A stretch of 45,570 nt of DNA from Strigomonas culicis. Taxonomy: Eukaryota > Euglenozoa > Kinetoplastea > Trypanosomatida > Trypanosomatidae. This document shows positions 32,601-40,606 of the stretch, one piece after another. Positions within the stretch are counted from its first letter, which is position 1. Each line of letters opens with the position of its first letter. A model generated the notes under the pieces. It saw nothing but the letters and a program-made list of their open reading frames with translations, was not told where the DNA came from and made no database searches. The stretch is from NCBI GenBank assembly GCA_000482145.1, contig AUXH01000085.1, positions 1-45,570 on the forward strand, in the 5' to 3' direction. The position numbers and the translations under genes are program-made.

Positions 32601-33885
32601 GCGCCGCGGCGCTGCTCTCGCTCATCTCGCCAAGGTCCCACGCGCTGTCGTGGACGGGGAAGGCGCCGCCGTTGCGCTTCTGCAGCGGCGACGCGGGCGA
32701 GTGGGCGCCGTGCGCGCGGCTCTTCTTGCCGTCCGTCTCCGACAGCAGGTTGGGCTTGCTGCCGTTCTTGTGAAAGGCGGTCGGCGACATGACGTGGTGC
32801 TGCTCCATGTGCGTCGAGGCGAAGCTGTTCACGCAGTCGGAGCCGGGCACGACGGTGAGGCTGCGCGTGTCGCCGCTGCCGAAGTCCTCCATCGAGGAGG
32901 AGCCGTGCATGTGGTCGCGGTTCGTCTGCGTCGTCTCCCCCTCGAGGTCGTTGTTCTGCGAGGACATCACGACGGCCTCCGGACTCATGTAATGCAGCGT
33001 GCCGAACATGCCGGTGTTGTCCGCGTCCGGGAAGTTCATGTCGTCCTCCGCGGCGTTCTCCTCCGTGTCGTTAGCGTTGTGCACCGAGTACTTGGAGGAG
33101 AAGCCGAAGTCACACACGAGCAGGCGGTTGTCGGCGCTCAGCAGGAGGTTCTCCGCCTTAAGGTCCTTGTGCGCGACGCCCTTGCGGTGGCAGTAATCGA
33201 TGGCGGAGATGAGCTCCTGGAAGTAGTGCCGCGCCTCGTCCTCGCTGAAGTGCCCGCGCGAGATGATGAGGTCGAACAGCTCCCCGCCCTCCGCGAGCTC
33301 CATGATGAAGTAGAAGGCGACGGTGGAGTTGAAGAACTTGTAGAACTTCACGACGTGCGGATGTTCGAGTGACTGCAGCACCTTTGCCTCTTGTACAATC
33401 TTCTTTTCCAACGAGTTGATGATTTTCATGCGAGGGTCCACGACTTCTTTTCCTAAGGGGGTGTTCATGTCGTTCGACAAGCCGGGGTCCAACTCCAGCG
33501 GTGTGCGGAGAGCAAGTGGACTTGCCAGCGCGATGTGCTGCGGTGCGCCATCGGATGTTTTGTCGCACCGGCCACCGCTGCTCGCGACCACCGTGTGCAT
33601 CTGCGTCGGATCCACGTGGTTCGTGACACACGTTGGTATTGCGGCGCCCTTCGTCGCCGAGAGGATGCTGGTGTTCGCGACCTCCAGTGCGAGCGCCGGG
33701 CCGAACAGGTCCTCCTTCTGAAGGATCTTCAACGCGAAGTTTTCACCGGACGGCACGTACTTCACAACATAGACGGAGCCGTAGCTGCCCTCGCCCAGAC
33801 GTTGCCCGACGACGTAGTCCTGCAGCACTTTCGACTCCTCCTCGAGAAACATGGAGCCGGTGAAGGTAGCGGTGGTAGATATCAT
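29650..33885 (-). CDS. Ser/Thr protein kinase with EF-hand-like motifs and KA1-like tail
   Basis: A 1411-residue CAMK-like kinase. Visible motifs are the glycine loop GEGSYGSVYV (31-40), catalytic Lys53, helix-C Glu166, HKDLKAENLL (239-248), DFG (259-261), SPE (301-303) and DLWSAGVILF (521-530). All key catalytic residues are present, but Arg of HRD is Lys. Two insertions break the domain: about 90 residues between Lys53 and helix C, and about 210 Ser/His-rich residues between SPE and DLWS. EF-hand-like loops follow at 655-666 (DTDGFGTITRDQ) and 754-765 (DENHSGFIRIGQ), both with Gln at position 12, plus a degenerate one near 692-705. Residues about 810-960 look folded, about 970-1300 disordered, and about 1350-1396 (LVRFRRIHGKTSDFHE, FISNLLD) resemble the KA1-type tail of AMPK-related kinases. 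Start is the ATG at 33885. Confidence 0.88.
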   Translation of the reverse strand: MISTTATFTGSMFLEEESKVLQDYVVGQRLGEGSYGSVYVVKYVPSGENFALKILQKEDLFGPALALEVANTSILSATKGAAIPTCVTNHVDPTQMHTVVASSGGRCDKTSDGAPQHIALASPLALRTPLELDPGLSNDMNTPLGKEVVDPRMKIINSLEKKIVQEAKVLQSLEHPHVVKFYKFFNSTVAFYFIMELAEGGELFDLIISRGHFSEDEARHYFQELISAIDYCHRKGVAHKDLKAENLLLSADNRLLVCDFGFSSKYSVHNANDTEENAAEDDMNFPDADNTGMFGTLHYMSPEAVVMSSQNNDLEGETTQTNRDHMHGSSSMEDFGSGDTRSLTVVPGSDCVNSFASTHMEQHHVMSPTAFHKNGSKPNLLSETDGKKSRAHGAHSPASPLQKRNGGAFPVHDSAWDLGEMSESSAAAHARHAAPAKKEENRVGAFLKSLMSSDKVLRHGRSTATLSEGSGDSDHHSPSARMGKLIKAKMTHLKEKEKGKEPVGKAASKPKTVTVDMYQQDLWSAGVILFFMLTGRLPFDGRDDEETLFLIEKEPVTFNEEEIEHISPRARKFVMQMLSKDPTDRPTVEQIVRNGWFLADLNVGKIFPHRDDLQRMLSPTGGGGGANRFLDFSHKNHHITSEEEQAITTAFNKIDTDGFGTITRDQLRDMLTVLSGDAVSSSDISELVNLFTEDPKSAEITFQQFRNAWVTKDLAHMPFTHSSEFQLAKIIGTQMDEVERQIVRQLRTAFDSVDENHSGFIRIGQLRRVFQRCHIDASEEDLVSLVRYFQEQDLFVKSGTPVSASAGVVLQDPASPTCAMSPTSANLGISFDAFVLGIVKREILLFHPLGRKLAAATNLAALFNSRNVTECVRHGFLVVGLQNVIVEKLTTMPDRLLLLYSDELVSNTENIYSFRYLGSAALVKGTSMETAAPLIQMSSSVGNCSTGTSAPLARSTNVRALEQSMPARSGNPINDTSNFARSFRQLTCSVTGNSTADTAPLRGGPARTRSLIPGRDARGSRPHSRRKRRSTLSTDLSVSGCRRHDPGDRTAPHSVSISSKECDVDSHDGESNYTPGRDSDSILGTDSSSFVLSSRATPQPGSGSSVGARSTRGASLTSPPSGSPAAAARPVAKSRSDGVRGKPPRRVDKAKAKSAQPAPKARAPTSPSSPGQGGMSSGVLASSISVHHFPKLVSEDNLAVVNMKDLNGSSADVSKRSSQRPSTTKRRAPAGSAPRVKSQRKISLPFDTSSNDGPRPITNLGGVDTSDLFSPMRSVNLLVFDQSLNLGAGGQHQLSSTHRNGGLAASAMGAPGGVSGSAGENNAGGAVTGPNFTHRAMSYGNAGAIGVVSGFCDVDVILSPACLGYTLVRFRRIHGKTSDFHEAVVFISNLLDVERQQASQDLMPKGESELM

Positions 33886-34406
33886 TTTTTATTAGTATTG
33901 GTATTCTATCTTCCTCTATTCTTTCCCCTTTTGCTTTTAGAATCACCTATTGCTAAACGAAATACTGTACAGACAGAATAATTATTTAAATGTCAAGGTG
34001 ATTATGTATATAAAAAAAAAAGTTTTTTTTCGCTTTTACAGAATGTGAAGAATACTATTCAGTAGAGACTATGCGCGAAAACTCGAAAGCTCGACTACTA
34101 CTACTACTACTATCACACGCAAAAAAAATAATAAGCAATTAAATACCAATAATATTATTAGCGACAAGAGAAAAAAAAAAGTAACGTATACTAAGAATAT
34201 GTGTAATGATAATAAAAATAGTACAATTCCAATGTACGAATTTGACCTAACAAGCGCCCAAAAAACAAAAAAAAAGAGTGAGCTGCGAAATATAATATAC
34301 AACGTGAAAGCAAACAAGAAAAAAAAATGTTAGAACAGAAGACTGTGTACTCTTTTTTTTTTTTGTTTAAACTAGCTGTTCGAAAAAGAAGAATGCGATA
34401 GAGTGA

Positions 34407-34445
<39 letters not shown>

Positions 34446-35015
34446 AAAAGAAGCAAACAATCTTTCTTTTTTGTTCTTGTGGTACATCCGGTGGTCACAA
34501 GCACAGCAGCCATTTGGACAAAGCAGTAAGCAAACTAGTTGAACACGCAAATAAACCGTACACATATTTCAAGACATTACTGGAATTGGTAAAGAACTCT
34601 TACACTAATCATGCACACATACGAAAAAAAAAAGTAGAAAAGCAAAAAGATGTGCCATATATATACCATATTTATACCATCTAGACCGTTTGAATTACGC
34701 TGAACAGAGTAGAGAATAAGCAAGATATAAGAAACTGGTAACATGTGATGAATATGTAGAAAAAAAGGAAAGTATTAAAATGTATAGTTTTTTTTTTAAT
34801 CTATACAAATCAGGCGCAAGGAGAGAAATCAGTGCAAAAGGGGAAAAACAGAACTATGTCTTACTAATGCAACTCTCTTTATATATAATCAATCTACATA
34901 TATATCTAATAATGTCAGACATGAGAAAAGAAAGAAAACAATAAAGACAACAATAGCAACCAAAACACCAATAGGAAAACAAACAAACAACAGCAAAAAG
35001 CTCTGGTTCGTCACG
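33886..35015. other. Longest spacer, membrane-protein gene to EF-hand kinase
   Basis: About 1.1 kb without a supported gene, strongly AT-rich. It contains an (ACT)6 run at 34094-34112, a (GA)16 run at 34411-34442 and many A/T homopolymers. Going in the direction of transcription, the AG at 34376-34377 is the first after the (CT)n tract and would leave a leader of about 490 bases for the kinase, though other pyrimidine tracts lie closer. The right part is probably 3' untranslated region of the membrane-protein gene. Confidence 0.6.
34411..34442 (-). repeat. (CT)n microsatellite, possible polypyrimidine tract
   Basis: Sixteen CT units on the coding strand, the longest such run in the window. 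It lies about 525 bases upstream of the kinase start, so its use for splicing that gene is less certain than for the shorter runs elsewhere. Confidence 0.9.
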
Positions 35016-36578
35016 TTACAATGCGTACTCTCTCCGCATGAAACTGTTCACACAGCACGTGATCTCCAGCAAGGCGCTGGCCGCGGTGGCCACGTACCAC
35101 CGCGTGAGCTCGACATGAGTACTGTAGAGCACCTCTCCCTCGTGGAACAGCATGGACAGGTAGAAGAGGGAGCAGCCGGCGCCGAAGAAGTGCGCGAAGA
35201 AGTGGGCCCACACGCGCGTCAGCTGCTGCCGCCCCTTCTCCGTCGCGGACAGTCGCACCACCGCGCGCGAGCGGCCGAGCGCCGCGGCCGGCAGCGCCCG
35301 GAGGGCGTGGGCGGCGTCGAGGCCGCCGCACCACCGCCGCAGCCGCAGCCGCACGGCGCCGGCGCCGCCCAGCGCGTCGAGCCCTTTGCTCACCTCCACG
35401 CCCAGCAGAAACAGTGTGAGCAGCGCTGCGGCGTAGCCGGTCGCGGCGCCGAGCGCGAAGCAGCGGTGGTGGCGGTGCAGCAGCAGCAGCAGCGCGGTCA
35501 GCAGCACGTTCAGCACGACGAGCAGCAGCGGGCCCTGCAGAAAGAGGAGGACCAGCTGCCGCAGCCGCCGCTCCGCCGTCGCGATTCCGCGCGCCGCGGC
35601 GCCGCCCTCCCTGCGCAACAGGGCGAGGGGGGGCACGTGCCGCGGGTGGTGGTCCGTCCGGTCCGCGTCGGGGCCGCCTGACAGCGCGCGGGACAGGCAG
35701 AGCCGCGCGGCGGTCAGCAGACCGACGCGGCTCTGCCGCGGCGTGCCGCCGCCGGAGACGACGGCCGCCGCGTCGGCCTCAGGCGCGCGCTTCGAGGGGT
35801 CGGGGAACGGGCACACCTCCTCTCCGCCATCCGCGCCGCTCGGGCCGCGTTCGTCGTCGTCCACGGTGTCTTCCGCGACGACACGGATGTCCGGTGACTG
35901 CATCGCGAGGTAGAGCTCCAGCAGCTGCTGGCGCTCCAGCAGGTACTCCATGAGGTAGATGCAGAAGTCCATGTTGCTGAAGAGAAAGGTGTACAGCACC
36001 TGCGAGGGCCGCAGGAAGTAGGTAAGGCAGTTCGAGACGACAGCGAACATGTTCGAGGACACGCAGAGGATGTCTTCGGTCGGCAGCCGCAGCAGCAGCG
36101 CAAAGGGGCTCGTGGCGGCGCTGCGCGGGTGCGTGGGCCCCGGCGGCCCCTCCCGCAGTGGCGCCGTCACCGCGACCCCCTTCGCGTCGGTGGCAGCGCT
36201 GTAGGACCCGTGGAAGGTGGAGAGCCGCACGAGAAAATCCTGCGTGGTGATGTGTTCCCAGTCCTCGCCGGGCGGGTTCGTGTCGGCGCCGCCGCCGGGC
36301 CCCCCGCTGGTGCCGCACCGCTCGAGGGAGAAGAGGAAGCGCTTGGCGCCGTCGGTGAGCTCCGCGACGGGCGCGGCACGCCCCTCCACCGGCGCGGTCG
36401 CGCGCTCCGCGAAGCTGTCCACCGCCAAAATGAAGAGCCGCTCGCGACTCTCTGTGGCAAGGCGACTCTCTAGAAAGCGAAAAAACAGTGCCGCCACGCA
36501 GCACAGCAAAAGACTGACGTCCGCCAAGCTCACGGACAGTGTGGGTATTGGCGCTTGTGACGCTGCATGCACGGACAT
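35016..36578 (-). CDS. Multi-pass membrane protein, function unknown
   Basis: A 520-residue protein I do not recognise. Hydrophobic segments are seen near residues 18-36 (LADVSLLLCCVAALFFRFL), 170-190, 341-367 (LLLVVLNVLLTALLLLL), 374-394, 458-478 and 497-513, so five or six membrane spans are likely, with a Gly/Pro/acidic hydrophilic loop at about 235-325 between the second and third. The ATG at 36578 (MSVHAASQAP) is preferred: the open frame goes 58 codons further, but that part is Phe/Cys-rich translation of AT-rich leader and lies beyond the candidate acceptor. Organelle location cannot be told; a glycosomal or peroxisomal membrane protein was considered without a convincing motif. It lies between the 280-residue low-complexity protein and the EF-hand kinase. 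Confidence 0.72.
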   Translation of the reverse strand: MSVHAASQAPIPTLSVSLADVSLLLCCVAALFFRFLESRLATESRERLFILAVDSFAERATAPVEGRAAPVAELTDGAKRFLFSLERCGTSGGPGGGADTNPPGEDWEHITTQDFLVRLSTFHGSYSAATDAKGVAVTAPLREGPPGPTHPRSAATSPFALLLRLPTEDILCVSSNMFAVVSNCLTYFLRPSQVLYTFLFSNMDFCIYLMEYLLERQQLLELYLAMQSPDIRVVAEDTVDDDERGPSGADGGEEVCPFPDPSKRAPEADAAAVVSGGGTPRQSRVGLLTAARLCLSRALSGGPDADRTDHHPRHVPPLALLRREGGAAARGIATAERRLRQLVLLFLQGPLLLVVLNVLLTALLLLLHRHHRCFALGAATGYAAALLTLFLLGVEVSKGLDALGGAGAVRLRLRRWCGGLDAAHALRALPAAALGRSRAVVRLSATEKGRQQLTRVWAHFFAHFFGAGCSLFYLSMLFHEGEVLYSTHVELTRWYVATAASALLEITCCVNSFMRREYAL

Positions 36579-36606
36579 GAAAGAAAAGAAGAATATATCT
36601 ACAGGC

Positions 36607-36608
36607 CT
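36607..36608 (-). promoter_or_regulatory. Candidate spliced-leader acceptor AG
   Basis: AG shortly after a T-rich tract on the minus strand (about 36614-36636), giving a leader of about 28 bases before the ATG at 36578 and excluding the in-frame upstream extension from the message. Confidence 0.35.
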
Positions 36609-36970
36609 GATATGTAAAAGAGACAAAATGAAAAACTTACATAAATAGTAAGATGTTCTGCACAGTCCTCTAGGGCGAACGCACGAACAACAACAACAGC
36701 AAAAAAAAAAAAAACTAACAGTAGTAGTATAAGACTTCAGGAATGCCCCCACTGAAGCTCTTATATCTGATCACTGTATGCAATACTTCTGCTTTTAAAA
36801 AAACAGAGAAATGTAGAGGAGATTGAGTGAACATTTATATGCGCTTGCATATCGTGATCGTTGCAGACTATTTCCTTTTACCCTTCGGTGTGGGTCTATT
36901 TCCACATGACGTCCGTTTTCATAGAACGTATACATATAGTTGGAATGTAACAGCGCATCGTGTGCGCCTT

Positions 36971-36998
36971 GTATCTATCAGCTATCTATCTATCTATA
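36971..36998. repeat. TATC tetranucleotide repeat
   Basis: About six imperfect TATC units just after the stop codon of the 280-residue protein, in its probable 3' untranslated region. Confidence 0.75.
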
Positions 36999-37015
36999 TT
37001 ATTTTGATCTTGCAT

Positions 37016-37858
37016 CTAGAATATGTGTCCATGCGTGACCGCCCTTTTTTGAGAGTTAATCGGTGGCGGCGGTGTGGGTCCATCAGGCGTGTGGTTGGGA
37101 AGCTTGTGTGGCGTTGCGACCGTACGTTGTGGGGAGGGCGCGGGACAGCTCTGCACCGCGCACGGCGCTGCGCTTGCGGCGGCGCTCCCCACACCCGACT
37201 TCTCCGGAGGCGATGGGTGCGCAAAGAGGCGCTGCGCAATCCCATCGGCGGCGGCACGGCCGCGGACGGGGGGAGACAGGCAAAAGGTCGTGCTGCTGCT
37301 GCTGCTGCTGCTGCTACTTGCATTGTTACGGCGACCGCTCATCGAATCACAGATATCAGGAGAGGGGGAGGCGCTGCTGCCGTGGCGCGGTGCCGGCTCG
37401 CCGCGTGCCTCCCGGGGCGGCTCCTGCTGCCGGTATTGTTCCATGTAGTACTCGTAGTAGTACGCGGTCCCGTCGCGCGACCGCTCCTGTGCCTGCGCCT
37501 CACGTGTGTTGTGCGGCCGCGCGGCACTGGGCGGGTTGCTGTCCTTCGCTGCGAGGATCGTCGCCACCTGCCGCGGCGCTGGCGGCGTGGCCGGCGGCTC
37601 CGCGGTGCGCAGGCCGCCCGGCGACGGCGACAGGATGGCGCACGGGCCGCTGCGGCTGCCGCGCGGCGTCCGCGCCGCGCCCGTCGCGTTCAGCCGGCAG
37701 AAGGGGGAGACCATGAGGTCGAACAGGATGTTTGCCCTCTCCGCGGAGGAGACGTGGATGCGGTTGCGTAACACCGCCTTCGCCAGGCGCCGCCGCTCGC
37801 GGTGGTCGTCTGCCGTCGGAAGCGTGTCTCCGCTGTGGGTGCCAGTGGAACTATCCAT
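37016..37858 (-). CDS. Low-complexity protein, function unknown
   Basis: A 280-residue protein from the ATG at 37858 (MDSSTGTHSGD) to a TAG stop. I do not recognise it. The only order-promoting part is near residues 20-60: basic, helical RRRLAKAVLRNRIHV followed by SAERANILFDLMVSPFCRLN. The rest is rich in Pro, Ser, Ala and Arg, with a Tyr-rich patch (YYYEYYMEQY), a run of about nine serines encoded by an AGC repeat, and a basic C-terminus. The open frame continues 60 codons upstream, but that stretch is Phe/Leu-rich translation of AT-rich leader. With its S/T-P sites and single helical block it could be a regulatory or cytoskeleton-associated protein, but this is not shown. Confidence 0.62.
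   Translation of the reverse strand: MDSSTGTHSGDTLPTADDHRERRRLAKAVLRNRIHVSSAERANILFDLMVSPFCRLNATGAARTPRGSRSGPCAILSPSPGGLRTAEPPATPPAPRQVATILAAKDSNPPSAARPHNTREAQAQERSRDGTAYYYEYYMEQYRQQEPPREARGEPAPRHGSSASPSPDICDSMSGRRNNASSSSSSSSSTTFCLSPPVRGRAAADGIAQRLFAHPSPPEKSGVGSAAASAAPCAVQSCPAPSPQRTVATPHKLPNHTPDGPTPPPPINSQKRAVTHGHIF
37288..37317 (-). repeat. AGC repeat encoding poly-serine
   Basis: A CTG-type run on the plus strand, read here in a different frame from the poly-Q tracts, encodes about nine serines in the low-complexity protein. Confidence 0.82.
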
Positions 37859-38199
37859 CGACCTCTTGAGGAAGGAGAGTAAGAAAAAAAAAGAAGAGAG
37901 AAAGAGAATAAGTGACTGCATTCGAATACGTACGAGTGCTGCTTCACAGATAGTCATTGTATAAATAGTGGTGACGCGTAAAATGAAAACGAACAATAAA
38001 AATAATAATAACAAAAGCATGATAAAAAAAAAAAACACATAAGACGAACAGAAGCAATAGTCCGCTCATTATGGAGTAAGGCGCAAAAAAGAAAGGAAAT
38101 AGCAAGTGGGAAAAAAATAGTGTACATAATAGCTGAATGAACGCATAAATTGGTAAAGAGTTTTTTTTTCTTTCGATACAGGTGAACGCGTGTCACCTC
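37859..38199. other. Intergenic spacer, first arrestin gene to low-complexity protein
   Basis: AT-rich spacer. The plus-strand purine run at 37868-37912 is a strong pyrimidine tract for the low-complexity protein, and the first AG after it (37865-37866) would leave a leader of only about 6 bases, so the true site may differ. No gene is supported. Confidence 0.6.
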
Positions 38200-40002
38200 T
38201 CACGTGAATCGCCTGTACGCACAAGGCAGCGACGGGACACCGTCGGTTGCATCCATGTACTCCGCGAGCACAACGATGTTGCGCGACATCTTCTCCTCCG
38301 CGATGGCGTGCAGCTCCGGGAACGAGACGCGCAGCTCCGTCGTGATGCGGACCCGCTGTGTCTGTACGTTCGTCGGTGGCGGCGCCATGTCGTACGCGGC
38401 TGTGTCCGCGCCGCCGCGGAGCCGCGTCTGCGGGAGGCTGCCATCGTCGCCGCCCCGCTTCTCCGCCTCGCCGTGGTGGAAGCGCGGCGGCAGCACCAGC
38501 TCCGCGTCGAAGGTGCAGTGCTGGCCGTACGGCACCCGGCCGCGCAGCACGCACCCGCTGAGGCGGATCGGGGGGCAGTGGTAGTCGTACAGCGACGACA
38601 GGCAGCGCGCCGCGTCATCGCTGCTGGCGGAGTCGTCGTCGGCCGCCGCGCCGTCCCAGTCGCTGGGCGCGTGCACGCGGATGTGCTGCAGCAGCTCCAC
38701 CCGCACCCGCGTGATGGTCCCCCCCTTCGCGTGCGCACCGCCGCCGTGGAAGCCGCCGTTCGCGACGGTGAGCCGCAGCCGGAGCGTCCGCAGCGGCACG
38801 TGCGCCGCTGCCGGGCGGCGGGTGGCGGTGCTGCTGCTGGCCGCGCCGGCCGGCCACCCCTCGGCGGCGCCCTCCCCCACGACGGCGCCGGTGACGGTGG
38901 TGCCGACCGCCGCGTCACTGTGCAGGGCGCCGCTGAAGAGCCGCTGGACGCGGGCGTCGCTGGTGTCGCGCAGCACGACGATCGTGCTGCCCATGAACTG
39001 CACCCGCACGTCCACGAGTCCCTTCGTCGTGGCGGAGAAGAAGCGCAGCAGCGCGTTGGACGGCGACGTGCGCAGCCGCTGCGACAGCGCGAAGGCCGGC
39101 CGCAGGTGGCTGCGCTCGTGGGCCTGCAGCAGCGCCTGCCGCGGGACCGCCGCGCAGAGGTACAGGCGCCGCGCGGCCGCGCAGACCGGTGCTGACCCGC
39201 TGCCGCCACCCGCAGGCACCACATAGACACAAAGGGTGTAGGACAGCGAGCCGACGTAGTCCCGCTTAAAGTAAAACGACGGCGGGACCCACGGCGGCAG
39301 CAGCAGCGCAAACGGGAACGTGTGTGCTAGGCCGGGGTCCAGCTCGAGCACCGGCGCCGCCCCGGCGCCGTGGGGGAACGCCAGCGGGTAACAGACACGG
39401 CGCTCCTCCGCCAAGAGGGCCTCCGCCGCGCCGCGGTCGCCGTCGCGCACCGCCAGGCCGCCGGTGGCGCTGGCGCCGCGAGGGGCTGGCACCGCCGGCG
39501 CGTTGACCGCCTCGTAGAAGCTGTGCTGCCGCGCGTCCGTCCGCTCAATCGCACGCCGCCCGCCCGCGTCCGCGGCGGGGCTCTCGAGGGCGGCGGCCGC
39601 GCGGTCGGACTCATCCGTGTGCAGCACCACGCCGCTCAGGGGGTTGTGCGAGCTTTTTTGACGCAGGTAGGCCGCCAGCCGCCGGTGCTGCGCCGCGTCG
39701 TGCTGCCGCTCTTCGCTGTCCTGCGCGCCGGCCAGGGTGAGGACGCGCAGGTAGTAGGTGTGGTCCGCGAGCCGCTCCGGGGCGAGCTTGCCACGCTCCA
39801 GGGTCTCCCGGCCGACGGCCACGAGCCGAATGCTGCGGAGGCCAGCGTCCTTCGCCTTCCCATTGCGGAAGGCGAAGGTGACGCGGCCAGAAACCGTCTG
39901 GCCGGGCAGATAGTAGCCCGTCTGCATGGCGCTGTCCTTGTTGGCATGGAGCTCGATGGCCACGTCGTATAAAGGCGCCGTTTTTGGTTGACAAGCAGGC
40001 AT
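38200..40002 (-). CDS. Arrestin-fold protein (copy 1)
   Basis: A 600-residue protein with an arrestin N-like domain, in the style of alpha-arrestins (ARRDC/ART) rather than visual arrestins. Visible features are the first strands with YYLPGQTVSGRVTFAF (about 29-44) and RSIRLVAVGRE, the PFALLLPPWVPPSFYF block (about 227-243) that ends the N-domain, and C-domain strands with IRLSGCVLRGRVPYG (about 479-494) and a terminal TTELRVSFPELH. Low-complexity Ala/Arg/Gly stretches lie between the strands. Alpha-arrestins are adaptors linking membrane proteins to ubiquitin ligases and endosomal sorting; that role is an inference, and no PPxY motif was noticed. The ATG at 40002 is preferred over an upstream in-frame ATG that lies beyond the splice site. 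Its neighbour on the right is a diverged relative. Confidence 0.82.
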   Translation of the reverse strand: MPACQPKTAPLYDVAIELHANKDSAMQTGYYLPGQTVSGRVTFAFRNGKAKDAGLRSIRLVAVGRETLERGKLAPERLADHTYYLRVLTLAGAQDSEERQHDAAQHRRLAAYLRQKSSHNPLSGVVLHTDESDRAAAALESPAADAGGRRAIERTDARQHSFYEAVNAPAVPAPRGASATGGLAVRDGDRGAAEALLAEERRVCYPLAFPHGAGAAPVLELDPGLAHTFPFALLLPPWVPPSFYFKRDYVGSLSYTLCVYVVPAGGGSGSAPVCAAARRLYLCAAVPRQALLQAHERSHLRPAFALSQRLRTSPSNALLRFFSATTKGLVDVRVQFMGSTIVVLRDTSDARVQRLFSGALHSDAAVGTTVTGAVVGEGAAEGWPAGAASSSTATRRPAAAHVPLRTLRLRLTVANGGFHGGGAHAKGGTITRVRVELLQHIRVHAPSDWDGAAADDDSASSDDAARCLSSLYDYHCPPIRLSGCVLRGRVPYGQHCTFDAELVLPPRFHHGEAEKRGGDDGSLPQTRLRGGADTAAYDMAPPPTNVQTQRVRITTELRVSFPELHAIAEEKMSRNIVVLAEYMDATDGVPSLPCAYRRFT

Positions 40003-40055
40003 CGCTTTTTTTTTTTTGAAGTGTTCAATCGAATTTGTTTCCTTCTTTCCAGATG

Positions 40056-40057
40056 CT
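40056..40057 (-). promoter_or_regulatory. Candidate spliced-leader acceptor AG for arrestin copy 1
   Basis: AG directly after the (CT)n tract (context TTGTTGTTAG on the minus strand), giving a leader of about 53 bases before the ATG at 40002. Confidence 0.48.
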
Positions 40058-40064
40058 AACAACA

Positions 40065-40081
40065 AGAGAGAGAGAGAGAGA
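40065..40081 (-). repeat. (CT)n microsatellite in polypyrimidine tract
   Basis: About eight CT units on the coding strand, 8 bases upstream of the candidate acceptor of arrestin copy 1. Confidence 0.85.
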
Positions 40082-40606
40082 TAAAGCGAGGAGTGCAGAA
40101 AGAGGATACATGAGATCAAGATAATCAGTCATAAAGCAAAGTCACATGACAGTGTATGTAATACAAGCAAAAGAAAAAAAAAGAAATGCCTTTTTTTGAT
40201 TATAGTTAATGCAGTATAACAACCGTAGTTTCGCGTATGTTGCTATGTTAGACGAATTGCTATATCATCCATATGGATGTACTTATGCAGTGGAAGAGAA
40301 GTGAGTTTACAAAAAAAAAAAGGAAATGTGCAGAAAAACAAACTAAAAAAAACCGACATCACCATATTTAAGGAAAAGGAAGAAAGCGGAAAACGGGTGA
40401 GAGCTTAATGTATAGCCCGCAGCCGCGGTCGAACAATACTCGAAAAAAAAACTCACATATAGTGTGAGTGCGCACACACACACAAAAAAGAACGCTTTAG
40501 TAACAGTAAAAGAAAAACTGATATATCCAAAAAAGAATAAAAAATGTATTGACCTTCCCTCCCTTTTCTTCATGTTTCCTTTTCATGAAGAGGGTGCAAC
40601 ACTGCA

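Larger units (their letters stand above)
36579..37015. other. Intergenic spacer, low-complexity protein to membrane-protein gene
   Basis: AT-rich spacer with the candidate acceptor at 36607-36608, an ACA-rich/poly-A run near 36685-36716 and a TATC repeat near 36971-36998. No gene is supported. Confidence 0.62.
40003..40606. other. Intergenic spacer, between the two arrestin genes
   Basis: About 600 AT-rich bases between the arrestin genes, holding the copy 1 acceptor and (CT)n tract at the left and many A homopolymers. A (CA)-rich stretch lies near 40470-40485. No gene is supported. Confidence 0.62.

Noticed and set aside
29743..33372. Plus-strand open frames of 597 and 602 codons
   Set aside because: Antisense shadows of the kinase gene, whose motifs are clear.
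29650..33885. The kinase as a pseudokinase
   Set aside because: Catalytic Lys, helix-C Glu, catalytic Asp and DFG are all present. The Lys in HKD is conservative, so loss of activity is not indicated.
36579..36752. 58-codon N-terminal extension of the membrane protein with Phe and Cys runs
   Set aside because: It is translation of AT-rich, homopolymer-rich spacer and lies beyond the candidate acceptor. Base composition changes at 36578.
37859..38038. Hydrophobic extension of the 280-residue protein
   Set aside because: Phe/Leu runs come from poly-A/T sequence of the spacer and lie upstream of a strong pyrimidine tract.
40003..40119. Signal-peptide-like extension of arrestin copy 1
   Set aside because: The hydrophobic Leu/Ser stretch comes from the (CT)n tract itself, which is probably removed by trans-splicing. 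Arrestin-fold proteins are cytosolic.
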